NCBI GenBank assembly: GCA_009823395.1
Contig: CM020501.1
Span: forward strand, 17,853,361 to 17,917,360
Direction: 5' to 3'
Length of the DNA stretch: 64,000 bases
DNA from: Thamnaconus septentrionalis
Taxonomy: Eukaryota; Chordata; Actinopteri; Tetraodontiformes; Monacanthidae
In this document: positions 35,982-45,961 of the stretch, one piece after another
How the letters are laid out: each line of letters opens with the position of its first letter
Numbering within the stretch: the first letter of the stretch is position 1
Notes under the pieces: generated by a model
Told to the model about the DNA's origin: nothing
Databases searched by the model: none
What the model saw: the letters and a program-made list of their open reading frames with translations, nothing else
Translations under genes and position numbers: made by a program

Positions 35982-36300
35982 CTTCGATAACCGGGCTGCT
36001 GCCGCTGCTGCCGCACGGAGCCGGAGGTCCGTCTGTGCCTCTGACTGTGTGCGCAGCGGCGAGAGGGAGCGAGTGGAAGTAATAGAAGGGAGGAGGCGGA
36101 GGCGGAGGAGGAGGAGGGGGAGGGGGAGGGGCTGCTGGTGGTGACGGAGGCGGCAGGCGGGCAGAAAAGAAGGGGGAAGGAGAGGCAGAGGGCCACCGTG
36201 TGGCGGAAGGTGATGCTCGGCAGAGACAGACACGGAGGGTCGCTCCTCCTGCCGTCCAGCCTCCACTGCTGCTTCATCATCATCATCATCATCATCATCA
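35982..36300 (-). promoter_or_regulatory. xylt1: xylt1 5'UTR and CpG-rich proximal promoter
   Basis: Sequence just upstream of the xylt1 start codon is GC- and CpG-rich, without a visible TATA box. It carries a G-rich block (about 36087-36135, repeats of GGAGG and GGGGGAGG) of the kind bound by Sp/KLF factors. The CpG-rich zone continues into the coding exon. The transcription start cannot be placed from sequence. A run of nine ATG triplets on the sense strand (36301-36275) argues that the main start site lies below 36275. Promoter role is inferred from position and composition. Confidence 0.55.
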
Positions 36301-36301
36301 T
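36275..36301. repeat. (CAT)9 / (ATG)9 microsatellite upstream of xylt1
   Basis: Nine CAT triplets on the plus strand read as nine consecutive ATG codons on the xylt1 sense strand, 294 bases upstream of the real start. The frame they open runs 124 codons to 35927, is out of frame with xylt1 and overlaps its first 55 coding bases. Confidence 0.95.
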
Positions 36302-36484
36302 CTTGTAATGAAAATATTAATAAGAATATTAAATCTGCAGAATCCTGCTCCGATGACGAGAAAAATGCACGCAAATGTGGAGGGAAAATTGCACAACAGC
36401 AATTTGAGGCTTCAGCAGTGTTCCACAGCCTCCCTACAGGGGGTCTTCGCTGGATTCCAGTGAGGGGGTAGAGGGGCTGTGGGG

Positions 36485-36505
36485 ATGGGGTGGGGTGGGG
36501 TGGTC
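36485..36505. repeat. (GGGGT)n G-rich motif
   Basis: GGGATGGGGTGGGGTGGGG, able to form a G-quadruplex, about 500 bp upstream of the xylt1 start. Confidence 0.85.
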
Positions 36506-36650
36506 GCCAGGAATTTGCCTTGGGGGCGCATTTAAATCAGCTCAACCTGCCCAATAAAGCCGGGATTGTGCTCAGACTTTGCGCACTTTGGAAAGATTAC
36601 TTCATTTTTCCCTCCCCTCTACCACCCACTCCGACCCCCCCCCCCTCCTC

Positions 36651-36651
<1 letters not shown>

Positions 36652-36682
<31 letters not shown>
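36652..36682. repeat. (CA)15 microsatellite
   Basis: Uninterrupted CA preceded by a C12 run (36634-36645). Confidence 0.95.
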
Positions 36683-36683
<1 letters not shown>

Positions 36684-36996
36684 CCCATGATGGTATTTAC
36701 GCTAAAAGCTGCTGAGTTCTGGCTCCGTCCTGCAGAGGTGGGTGGTCAGTCGCTCCTCCTCCCCCTGAGCCGCACACTCTGACACTGACAGGCGCTCGGT
36801 CGGCTTCTTCTTGAGTGGCCACTGGAAAGACACACATTTGGTTTCCTTTTCCCCTCTCAGAACACCCGCACACATCACTGCCCTCATCAGGGCAGCCCGC
36901 GCTATCGCCCGGCCTACTATCTTTACAGCTCGAACCTTAAACTTTCTTTTTTAAAGACTCCATAATATGTCAACCACTTGGCAAAGGGTATCAAGG

Positions 36997-37016
36997 TGTG
37001 ACATCACAAAGGGCTG
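36997..37016. repeat. copy of the TGTGACATCACAAAGGGCTG dispersed repeat core
   Basis: Exact 20-base match to the core in copy A at 14023-14042. Confidence 0.6.
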
Positions 37017-39880
37017 ATTTAAAGAAGTTTGTTTCTTTTCAAAAGAATGGATTTCTCTCATGTGGGAACCGACGCCGTTGCAGATGAAAAAAAAAATGAA
37101 AAGAGTTTTGCATGAGATGGGAACTTTAAAATAATTTGTACATCATTTAAAGGGAACCTGATTGTTTGATTAATGATGCAAGAAGAGCTGCTAAAAAAAA
37201 AACCTTGAATGTCGCCTGAGTGCAACTTGGTGCACTGAACTCAAACAAGAGAAGGTTGTCAGAGACAAATGACCTCCTGGGATGAATTAAAAACAATATT
37301 TTGAGGAGGGCTGGGCACAGCCACGCAAACCACCCCTCCCCCCTACACACACACACACACACACCACCACCACCACTAAAAGGTTCCTCTTTAACTTTGA
37401 CAACTTGCAGTGGAAGGTCAGGGACCTTGCACATGCATCCATGAGGGGAGCTCATAGCTTGACTTTAACAATGCCTGCCGTGTGTGTGTGTGTGTGTGTG
37501 CGCGCGCGAGTGTTCACGGTCTTGTGGGTCTTGACTTCATTTGGTAACCATGAGGTGATTCTGCAAGATGCCTGGGTTCGTCTGGGACGGGAAGCCTCGT
37601 AAACACTGCAACTCTGAGCTGCCGATATTTTTAGTGCAATCTAACTTTGAACGCAGCTCTTCAGGGTGATTCACTGATGCTTGTTAAAAAAAAAAAAAAA
37701 AACACTCTCTCCGAGCTCCACTGAGATGCAAACGGCGTGTGTGACACAGAGTGAGAGGCTCTCTAGGAGAACACCCAGCGCAACACTTCACCGACACCAA
37801 GAAGGTAATTTGGGGGAGGTTTTATTTTAAATTTTTTTGGCTGTCTTGTTTTATGATGATGTCGACGCTGCCAAGCTCAAGACCTCAGCCGGTTATGAAA
37901 CGAATACAAAATAGGTCTGAGAATAAACACACAACTTTGACTTGTGAGTCAGGATTTTTTTTTTTTTTTTTTTTTTCTGCTCAGGTGGAGCTCAGGGCCT
38001 TTTAAGCAAAGTGCTGGAATGAACCTGAAGCCAAATGTGAGCGCGGCTAAAACAGCAGGGGGCAAAACACAACCTGTGATTAGCATGATGATTTCCAAAG
38101 GCCAGTCAACACTATTAAAATAAACTGTCACAAATGTGTGTTCATCTGAGTTTGACGTGTATTTGTTTTTTTTAAAGCTGAAAAACGCAATTTTTTGGTT
38201 GTTTTGACTATGCAATATCATACAATATGCAAATAAACAACTGTGTACAAGAAGAGCAACAGATGAAGGACGGTGGGACTCGCTGCATTGCTGCTGCTAT
38301 TATATTAGGCACTAAAGATTGTGACTGGGGATGTTATTTGTGAAATAAAGAGAGGTAAAAACACACATGGACAGTGTAATGCTATATTTTCTTTCCCTCA
38401 AGTTCATGTCTCTTGAATGCTTAACTCTGTTCAATGTCAAAAAAATGTTTCTGTCTAATGTAAAGAACTATATGTCACCTTTTGCACACACATTTGACAT
38501 TTGTGTCTTCAGATGTCTGCCCCTGCATCCTGTTCAGACGGAAAAGCTAGCAGTCAGTCGACAGACAGAGGGCAGCGTCATTATTTACTTTGGCATTTTT
38601 TCGCAACTGCTAAATATCATTACTCACCGACAGTTTCTGACTCTGCCGCTTTTAGCCAGAAGATTGGTGCTTTCCTCACAAAAGAAAAATAGCTGAAGCA
38701 GAAAGAAGGAAATTCGAAAAATTAACCTCACAAATTGTTCATTTGGTTTTGTTTTTTTCCGGTTGGTTTCCGGACGGGCTTCCATTCTTAGGAACGGTTA
38801 ATATGGTTATGAATCTTACCACATGCTGACTACTCAACCATTGGTCAATGAGAAAAAAAAAGAGCTATTTATCAAATGTAATTCAAGTGCATCCCGCTGT
38901 GAACAAACTGACATCATTTTCGTATTGAAAATATTAGGTGTGTTCAGTCCCTCGGTCTTTATAAAGGAGAGTTAAACTAGGCAACTGTTAAGCCCAGTGA
39001 GAAGACGCCTTCTTCAGACTTGTTTGGTTTAAATAAAATATTTTAAGGCAACTTCAGCCTTCAAAAAAACCTGCAGATAAGAAACAAAGTTTGAGGCCCA
39101 AAGAAACAAGAAAGTCAAGCAGTCCTATATTGACAGTGGAGAAAAATGTGTTTGGACTCTGTTTGCGCTCTGCAGTGTTTTTGTTTTCTTCTTTGTCTCC
39201 TTGTTAGAAGAAGGCCATGTCGATAACTGAGTGGAAAGCCAGTCTTACACCGAGACGGAATTATTCACCAATACAATCAATACCTCATTTACTAATGCTG
39301 GAGAGACATGCTCCAGAGAAAGACATTTACGTCAGAGACATTTTAGAATATTTCTCTGTCCCAGATTCATCGGAGTAGAGAAAAACAAACACCTGACAGC
39401 AGAGAGACGATATCACTTTCCCAGGCGCCGCCAGCCGCCAGCAGCTTCCGCGTCTTGCAAAATGAAATAATTGGGGGCGTTCGTGAGGGGGAAATTGCTG
39501 GATGTGAATTTTTTTTGACAAACAAGACAAACTCTTGCATGTGTCAGGCCTTTTTTCTTTCCCCAAGATGAATTATATGCTGCCGCGCCAGGCGGGGAGA
39601 GCGAGCGATCCGGGCACCGCGCTGCGGTTTCTCATCCTGAGGAACGACTCGACGGGCTGCCAGACAAAGCACAGCACGCTGCGCCCAAAACAGTGGCGCA
39701 GCGCTCGACCCCGCGGCTCTGTGCTCCTCACTCACGGCCGTCAAACATTCCTGCTATTGTTGGAATACGCACGTGTGGATTTTTGCAATAGCTTGTCGCC
39801 GACGTCTCAACTTTTTGCCCGCACTTATCTGAGCTCGTCGCTTATCAGCTGAGCAGAGCGCAAAATTCTTTTGTTTGTTT
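37017..39880. other. upstream flank, mostly unique AT-rich DNA
   Basis: A runs (37684-37702), a T22 run (37955-37976), GT/GC tract at 37482-37509 and otherwise unique DNA. A GC-rich CpG patch is at 39415-39790. No gene recognised. Confidence 0.4.
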
Positions 39881-40059
39881 TTTTGTTTTTGGTTTTGGTT
39901 TTTTTAAATCAAAAAACAGCAGAGGACGGTCTGATGTACGCCCGGAGCGTTGTATCTGTATTTTCATCACACACTTTTAGGCTAAAAGTGTCTTAAATTG
40001 CACTACAAACTACCGATTTGCTCTTACTTCTGTGAGGTCACTCAGACTCGACCGCGGCC

Positions 40060-40450
40060 CCTTTGACAGATAAATGTTGCGTGGAATTTTAAAAACGCTC
40101 GCCGACTCTGGAAAAGATATTTGAGCATCTCATGAATGCTTATTCTCACTTTATCAAGGAGAGAGCGGGCGGGCAGGCGGCGGGGAGGGAGGGGAGAGGA
40201 GGGTGGAGGGGAGGGAATGAGAGGATCAAGTAGCAGCCGGCGACGGAGAGAAACGCGAACGTGTTAATTACAACAGAGATGAGAAGGAGGCAGGAGACGG
40301 CCCGCGCTGCTTTTCATGAGTACAAAATGAAAAAGAATGGTTAAAAGACAAAGCAGGATGTAATTGGGCAGCAGGGGTAGGTTTTTAAAGGGGTGGGGGG
40401 GCTAATCAAAGAGCGGCCGGGGCGCCTATAGCTTCGCTAAATTAGCAAAA
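40060..40450. promoter_or_regulatory. candidate regulatory block flanking a G-rich patch
   Basis: Two AT/homeodomain-rich segments (40080-40165 with GGAATTTTAAAAACG and CATCTCATGAATGC; 40255-40450 with GTGTTAATTACAAC, GATGTAATTGGGC, GGCTAATCAAAGAG, GCTAAATTAGC) on either side of a G-rich stretch. Looks enhancer-like. Inference only. Confidence 0.28.
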
Positions 40451-40840
40451 GGGCCAAAGACAGAGAGACAGGAGGGGAGGCAGAGAGCAGGGAAGCAAGT
40501 CAGTCGTGGGCTCAATGGAAAGACCCAGAGAAGGAGAATAGGAAAAAAAGAAAGAAAGAACGACAGAAAGAAAAGATGTGGAGCGGCCGAGTGCCCCTCC
40601 AGCGGCGCGGCCGCATTTCCCCGACTCATTAGCTGCGGCGCCGTTGCTGCGAGGAGTCGGCCGAGCGCTCTGGCTGCAGCCACAACAATGGTCACCGTCC
40701 CCCCTGGCAACAAACGCTGATCTTAATTAGAGCCGAACGCCCGTCACTCAGAGGAGGCGTCCGCCAGGAACGACCACGAGAGCCCAGCGAGAGGCTGGGC
40801 GGCGCCGTCGGCCCATCAGAGGTGGACACACGGACGGTTT

Positions 40841-41395
40841 CAGGGAGGAGGAGGAAGAAAAGGAGGAGGACGAAGAGGGTTAGGAAGAAGGGAAGGAGGC
40901 GGAGGAAGAGGAACAGGAGAAGGAGGAAGTGGAGGAGGAGGAGGAGGAGGAGGAGGAGGAAGAGAAGGAGGAAGAGGGGGAGGAGGAAGAATAGGAGGTA
41001 GATGAAGAAGATGAGGAGAAGGAGGAGGAAGAAAAGGAAGAGGAGGAGTAGGAGGAGGAAGTGGAGGAATAGGAAGAGGGGAAGAGGAAGAGGGGGAAGA
41101 TGGGAGAGGAGGAGGAAGAGAGTAAGGAAGAAGGGAAGGAGGCGGAGGAAGAGGAACAGGAGAAGGAGGAAGTGGAGGAGGAGGAGGAAGAGGGGGAGGA
41201 GGAAGAATAGGAGGAAGATGAAGAAGATGAGGAGGAGGAGGAGGAGGAAGAAAAGGAAGAGGAGGAGTAGGAGGAGTAGGAGGAGGAAGTGGAGGAATAG
41301 GAAGAGGAGGAAGAGGGGGAAGATGGGAGAGGAGGAGGAAGAGAAGGAAGAAAAGGAAGAGGAGGAAGTGTAGGAGGAGGAGGAAGGGGAGGGAG
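40841..41395. repeat. 555-bp polypurine (GGA/GAA) tract with internal duplication
   Basis: Almost only G and A on the plus strand. A segment of about 110 bp starting TAGGAAGAAGGGAAGGAGGC near 40881 recurs near 41124, and GAAGAATAGGAGG words recur at 40986 and 41203, so the array grew by duplication of a roughly 220-240 bp block. The complementary strand gives a long Pro/Leu reading frame that is not a gene. Confidence 0.95.
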
Positions 41396-41677
41396 TCAGG
41401 TGAGCAGCCAGCTGGTGGGGGAAGGTGGGAGAGATGGGAGAGGTGGGGAACGTGGGGGAGGTGTGGAGAGGCCGAGTGGAAGTGGCTGTGGGAGCCTGCG
41501 GCAGGACACTCAGTGTTTGATGTCATCAGGATCCTGCTGACTGAGTGGCAGGAACACAGTGAAAGGCAGCAGAAGACAGGGTTCCTCCACTGAGCCGGCC
41601 TCCCAGGGGAACCCGCGGAGGATCTTTTCCTCCTGCTGGGAATCTCCCAGATGTTGAAGGAGCAGCAGACAGAGTTT

Positions 41678-41705
41678 CCCAGGCTGAGCAGGTGCTCAGC
41701 CTGGG
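41678..41705. other. perfect 12-bp inverted repeat
   Basis: CCCAGGCTGAGC and GCTCAGCCTGGG separated by 4 bases. Confidence 0.95.
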
Positions 41706-41922
41706 GTTCCAAGCAAGCCAAAAATGTGCAGGCCAGTGATTGGACAGCGAGAGACAACACGGGGTGATTCGTGAGAGCCACTGCTTTAAAAAAAACAAAA
41801 AACCTGGCGACAGCAGGAGCTGGACGGAGCAATAGAGAAGATACCAGAGGACATTAAAACAGTGTCGGGAGGAGCTGAAAAAATAACATCTAACAGAATC
41901 TTTTGATGTAAATGGACTTTCA

Positions 41923-42516
41923 GGCCCTGTCCACACGGGAACGTTACCGTTTTTTTTTTTTTTCTTTCCCGGGGTCGAAAAAAGTGGCGTCCACACGCTG
42001 GCAGATGGAAACGGAACGGCGGGTGAAAACGATGTAATGCGTATGCCACACCGAAACGTGGCGCTGTTAACAGACGCTGACACAGCCACCGGACCCAGAA
42101 TATAAAAATAAGCCCATTTCCGCTACACGCCAAACACGAAAAAGAAACAATGGCAAGTGGAGGGGAAAAAACTGAGTCTCTTGTGTGGACCGACGACGAG
42201 GCGGAATTACTACTACGCCAACAAACCTTGAAGCGCCTGCAATACAAAGACAACTCCGCTCGCCGCCATTGTTGTTCTTTGTGCCGCTGCCGCCACATTG
42301 CATGCCTTTGTTTTTTCCGGTCACATGACGGTGCGATGACGACATCGTTTTACAAGGAAAAGCCGTTTTCACTGTCCAGACGGCAACGATGTGACAACGA
42401 CGAAACGGCGTTGTCGGATCTTCCCACTCTGGGACCCGTTGCCATATGGACGAAAGGCCGTAACGGTTAAATACTTTACCGTTTCCACCAAAAAACCTTC
42501 CTGTGTGGACAGGACC
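41923..42516. mobile_element. PIF/Harbinger-like nonautonomous element, 594 bp
   Basis: Terminal inverted repeats GGCCCTGTCCACACGGGAAC (left) and GGTCCTGTCCACACAGGAAG (right, reverse-complemented) match at 17 of 20 positions. Both ends are flanked by TCA (41920-41922 and 42517-42519), a 3-bp target duplication as in PIF/Harbinger transposons. The interior keeps the start of a Myb/SANT-like ORF (42150 on), consistent with the second gene of such elements. The transposase is absent. ISL2EU-type or another superfamily remains possible. Confidence 0.65.
42150..42240 (+). pseudogene. Myb/SANT-like ORF remnant inside the Harbinger-like element
   Basis: Begins MASGGEKTESLVWTDDEAEL with LLLRQ following. 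The WTDDE..LLL pattern is the first helix of Myb/SANT-like DNA-binding proteins carried by fish DNA transposons. After about 30 codons similarity stops, although the frame stays open to 42470, so the gene is deleted internally. Confidence 0.5.
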
Positions 42517-42810
42517 TCAGACCGTCTTGTTCTGACAGCTCTGCCCACATTGAGGTGGAACTCAAGTGTCATTAAAAAACAACCGAAGCTGAGCAGAGTC
42601 TTGTCGAGGGGATCAGGGCTGAAACGGTGTTGTGCGGTCTGAGGGCTTGTGTAATGTTGATGAGCTGCACAGATGATGACGCCTCGTGGTTCTATGACCA
42701 ACTGGTTCTGGTGCGGTGATGTAGAAGGTCTCACCTCCGAGCTGCACCAGGTGCTTGTGAGTTGCATCGATGATTTGGTGCGGCAACACAGCTGACAGGA
42801 TCCAGTTCTG

Positions 42811-42815
<5 letters not shown>

Positions 42816-42849
<34 letters not shown>
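42816..42849. repeat. (GT)17 microsatellite
   Basis: Uninterrupted GT. Confidence 0.96.
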
Positions 42850-42850
<1 letters not shown>

Positions 42851-43717
42851 CCCACTGGCTGCTGGGTGTATTTGAGTTGTGTCTCCCGTCTGGCAAACTG
42901 GAGGCTGCAGAAAAAACAAACAGGCAGGATTTTTCCCTTTTGCTTGAAATTCAGTAATTCGGCTCAAGACAAAGAAGAAGAGAAATAGAACAAATGTTCT
43001 TGTGTTCAAACTACATTTGAACAGAATTACAGTGGAATAAGTCCGAGACGTTCTGCCAGTGACAGAAAGGTTCTCGAATCCTGCAGAAAGGAAGTCTGTG
43101 TGTTCTCCTCGGATTTCACTTCAGAGAGAACTTCAGACTTGCGAGTTCAGTCTGTTGTTGTTCTGGTTGTTGTTTTATGCAAAATCGGGAGGAAATGAGC
43201 AGGGCAGGTTAGCGCCGGGGTGAGCGCTGAAGGGTTTGATGCAGCATTGATTTGGAAAACGCTGTGTCTCAGCTTGTTTACCGCTCCAGCGAGCAGTTAA
43301 CATGCCTCCGTGTGCACGCGCTTTTGGGAGCGCTAATTGTTCCGACAGTGAGAAAAAGTGGGATTTGTTGTGGCTGATGGACAGAAGATCATTTGCGTGG
43401 GTTGGTTTTTCTTTTTCTTTTTTTTTTTGTTGGCTGAATTTGCTCACGCAGATGCACCCGAGTCCCCAGCTGTGAGTGTCAGAACCAGCAGTTTCCAAGC
43501 ACTGAACTGTGTTGCACTGGATTTGTGCTCCAGACTCAAAATGAAAAGCCAAATTGTCGAGTCAGTGTGATGAATGCTGGCGCCCAGGTGGTGATTTAAG
43601 GAAACTGCAGCTTCCTGTCCGGCACCTACAATCATGTTCGCCAACGTTCAAAGGCCCCTTTCATCCCCATTCTGATGCTTGCTTTGAACTCCAGCAAGTC
43701 CCCTTTACATGTATAAA
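42850..43717. other. unique flank sequence, nothing recognised
   Basis: Mixed DNA with a T run at 43420-43430. Confidence 0.4.
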
Positions 43718-44261
43718 CCACTGACTGTAGATAAAGATGGGCGGAGTCACCGTGACAACACCCATCTGTTGGCCAATAACCATTTTGAAGGCCAGAGATC
43801 AGTTTCACAGTCGGCGCCATCTTGAGTTTCCGGTTTACCGTAAGATTCCAATATTTGGATTGGTGGGTGGGGCCGTAGGTGGAGAATGAATGGAGCGTAG
43901 GTGCAGCGTGTGAACCAACGTCTGCACACCTGCTGGTATGAACCAACTATGCTTTGACCTACACTTTTTACTTACCCACACCTTAGTTTTAGAGGCATTT
44001 GGCCTGTTTATTGATTTGTTTTCCCAGCAATTTACACCAACAAAACGTTTTGAACCAGTTTGTAAAGATATTAATACAGTGCTTCTTTCATCATTGAGGC
44101 CATTCAATCATCGTTCAGTCATTTAAGCCTTTTTGCAACCGTTTTTGGCGGTCCTTGCTGGCCAAACGATAGAATGCAGTTGTTTTTTTTTTGTTGTTTT
44201 TTGCACGTTGGCCTACTTTTTAAAACCAGAAGCTCCATCTATTTTACAACACAGTCAGTGG
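43718..44261. mobile_element. 544-bp inverted-repeat DNA transposon remnant
   Basis: Left end CCACTGACTGTAGATAAAGATGG; the right end, reverse-complemented, is CCACTGACTGTGTTGTAAAATAGATGG. The left half contains GGCGCCATCTTGAGTTTCCGG and the right half AAAACCAGAAGCTCCATCT, words I know from an abundant teleost repeat ('...CACTGACTGTATATAAAGATGG...'). No clear target duplication, no transposase. Superfamily not assigned. Confidence 0.6.
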
Positions 44262-44396
44262 TCTAAATGCATTGAGTTGCTTGGGTGATTAGCTCATTGG
44301 CTTTGAGCAGTTTGGGTCTTCAACGCCCCCCAAGCCAGTGGTCCCCCGAGGTCCCCGCGAGGCTCTTTAAAAGGTGGGAGAGTCGGAATCGCACAC

Positions 44397-44472
44397 GAGT
44401 GACCCACACGAGTGACCCACACGAGTGACACACACGACTGACACACACGACTGACACACACGAGTGACACAT
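44397..44472. repeat. 12-bp minisatellite, about 6 units
   Basis: Units of the type CACACGAGTGAC with CCACACGAGTGA and CACACGACTGAC variants. Confidence 0.93.
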
Positions 44473-44573
44473 GACTGAAGTGACAGCTCGCTGTGACGCT
44501 GTGTGGCAGCTCTTTCTGGGCTCGTCTGCTGCGAAGCGGACCCGCTTATCTCCCAGGAGGAGCACAGTACGTG

Positions 44574-44576
<3 letters not shown>

Positions 44577-44632
<56 letters not shown>
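44577..44632. repeat. (CA)27 microsatellite
   Basis: Uninterrupted CA flanked by GTGCACG on both sides. Confidence 0.97.
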
Positions 44633-44636
<4 letters not shown>

Positions 44637-44919
44637 ACGAGCGCGTTTCCTGAGGTAATGGATGCATTCCGGGACGCTGTGAGCTTTTCTCACATCAGAC
44701 AGCTTATCCTGGAGGAACACAGCGCCTCTTATCAGCTACAAAGCTGAATTCACCACCAGGGAGAAAAGAAGAAGAAGGAGAAAAAAATAAAAAAGCCCGG
44801 ACGGACGAGACGGACGAGAAGCTGCAGCTTCTAAAGGGCAGCGGATAAAGAAAAGTCAAGTCAGCCAGAAGAAAACCCGCCACCTGCATTTATGCCGTTT
44901 GTTTTGTTGCGGTGTGGAT

Positions 44920-44955
44920 GAGGAGGAGGAGGAGGAGGAGGAGGAGGAGGAGGAG
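44920..44955. repeat. (GGA)12 trinucleotide repeat
   Basis: Uninterrupted. Confidence 0.95.
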
Positions 44956-45604
44956 CATCAAAGGACACTGGGAGAAAAAAATAATATTTACACAACAGAA
45001 AAGGCAAAGCTACTCCTTGATTGGAAGCTGGGCGCTGATTTCCATAATCTCCAGCCTTTCTTTTTTTTTTTTTTTGGAGTCCTGCAGCGACGCAGAACAA
45101 TTGTCCCCAGCGACTCCTGCATCGCCGCCGTCAAGTTAGCGGCCGCTGCCATGAGATGTTTCTGTTGCCCGGCAACAAAAGCAGCGGTTTGTTGTGCGCC
45201 GCCGTGGAGACAGACGGCTTTCAGTTTTTGAAGCGGAGTGATGTTATATGTCAATCCAGGAGGGGTAAAAAAAAACTCCAGCCGTCAAGATTTTTACGCT
45301 GTAACGCCGCCGCTAGTTTTTCCTTTTAACTGAAAAAAACCTCAGCCTCTGCTATTTTTTTTTTTTTTTAACCCTTCCACTTTGAGGGCTCTTTCACTTT
45401 TCAATGCCCCATTGCAAAAATCTATCTATAGATTCTGCAAAGAAAAATCTATATGACATCTTGAAGAGCGTGAGGACCGTCTGTGGTGCCAGGAAGTGGT
45501 AAAGCAGAGGAGGCGGAGCCAAAACCAGGCACCTCGACAAAAAAAAGCCCCTCTCCTTGGAGGAAAAAAGAAGTCCAGCATTTCCGCTACGGCAACAGAT
45601 TCAG

Positions 45605-45665
45605 TTGCTGTAGTTGAAAGGACTGGAAGGTTGCGAGTTTGATTCCTGGCAGGCTAATTGGCAAC
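45605..45665 (+). repeat. possible tRNA-derived SINE head
   Basis: TAGTTGAAAGG (45611-45621) fits the pol III A box consensus TRGYNNARNNG. About 17 bases later GAGTTTGATTCC resembles a B box. A tRNA-like segment TGATGGCGCAGATCATTAAG also occurs at 45804. The spacing between boxes is short, so this may be a decayed or chance match. Confidence 0.3.
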
Positions 45666-45708
45666 TCTCTTCTCTGGGAGCTTCTCTGGGGAGAAGCGGT
45701 GCGAGAGG

Positions 45709-45758
45709 ATGGATGTATGGATGGATGTATGGATGCATGGATGGTTGAATGGATGGAA
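45709..45758. repeat. (GGAT/GTAT)n tetranucleotide tract
   Basis: GGATGGATGTATGGATGCATGG-type imperfect units. Confidence 0.9.
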
Positions 45759-45814
45759 AATAATACACAAACTCTACCATTAAGTGAGGTACTGAGTCCG
45801 ATTTGATGGCGCAG

Positions 45815-45841
45815 ATCATTAAGACACTTGGTCTTAATGAT
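45815..45841. other. perfect 11-bp inverted repeat
   Basis: ATCATTAAGAC, 5-base loop, GTCTTAATGAT. Confidence 0.95.
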
Positions 45842-45961
45842 ATTTTATCCCAAAAAGGTGCCAAAAAAATGTCGCTATGATTGGCAAAAAAAGGACAATC
45901 CCATCAACTTTTGCAGCAGTTCTTCAGATGGCCAGCAGGGGAGTCAACTTGCGTCTCCATC

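Noticed and set aside
35982..36374. In-frame extension of xylt1 to an upstream ATG at 36374
   Set aside because: The extra 131 residues are poly-Asp, Pro/Leu and Ser simple sequence with no similarity to XYLT1, whose conserved amino terminus begins at the 35981 ATG with a strong start context.
35382..36374. Undescribed multi-gene system around xylt1
   Set aside because: Only one exon of one known gene is supported; the rest is intron, flank, repeats and transposon remnants.
40840..41832. 330-codon minus-strand Pro/Leu-rich frame
   Set aside because: Translation of the GGA polypurine tract; no domain and no splice context.
42150..42470. Myb/SANT-like ORF as a host gene
   Set aside because: It lies within transposon inverted repeats with target duplications and loses similarity after about 30 codons.
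44397..44472. CRISPR-like or regulatory direct repeats
   Set aside because: Contiguous 12-bp minisatellite without spacers.
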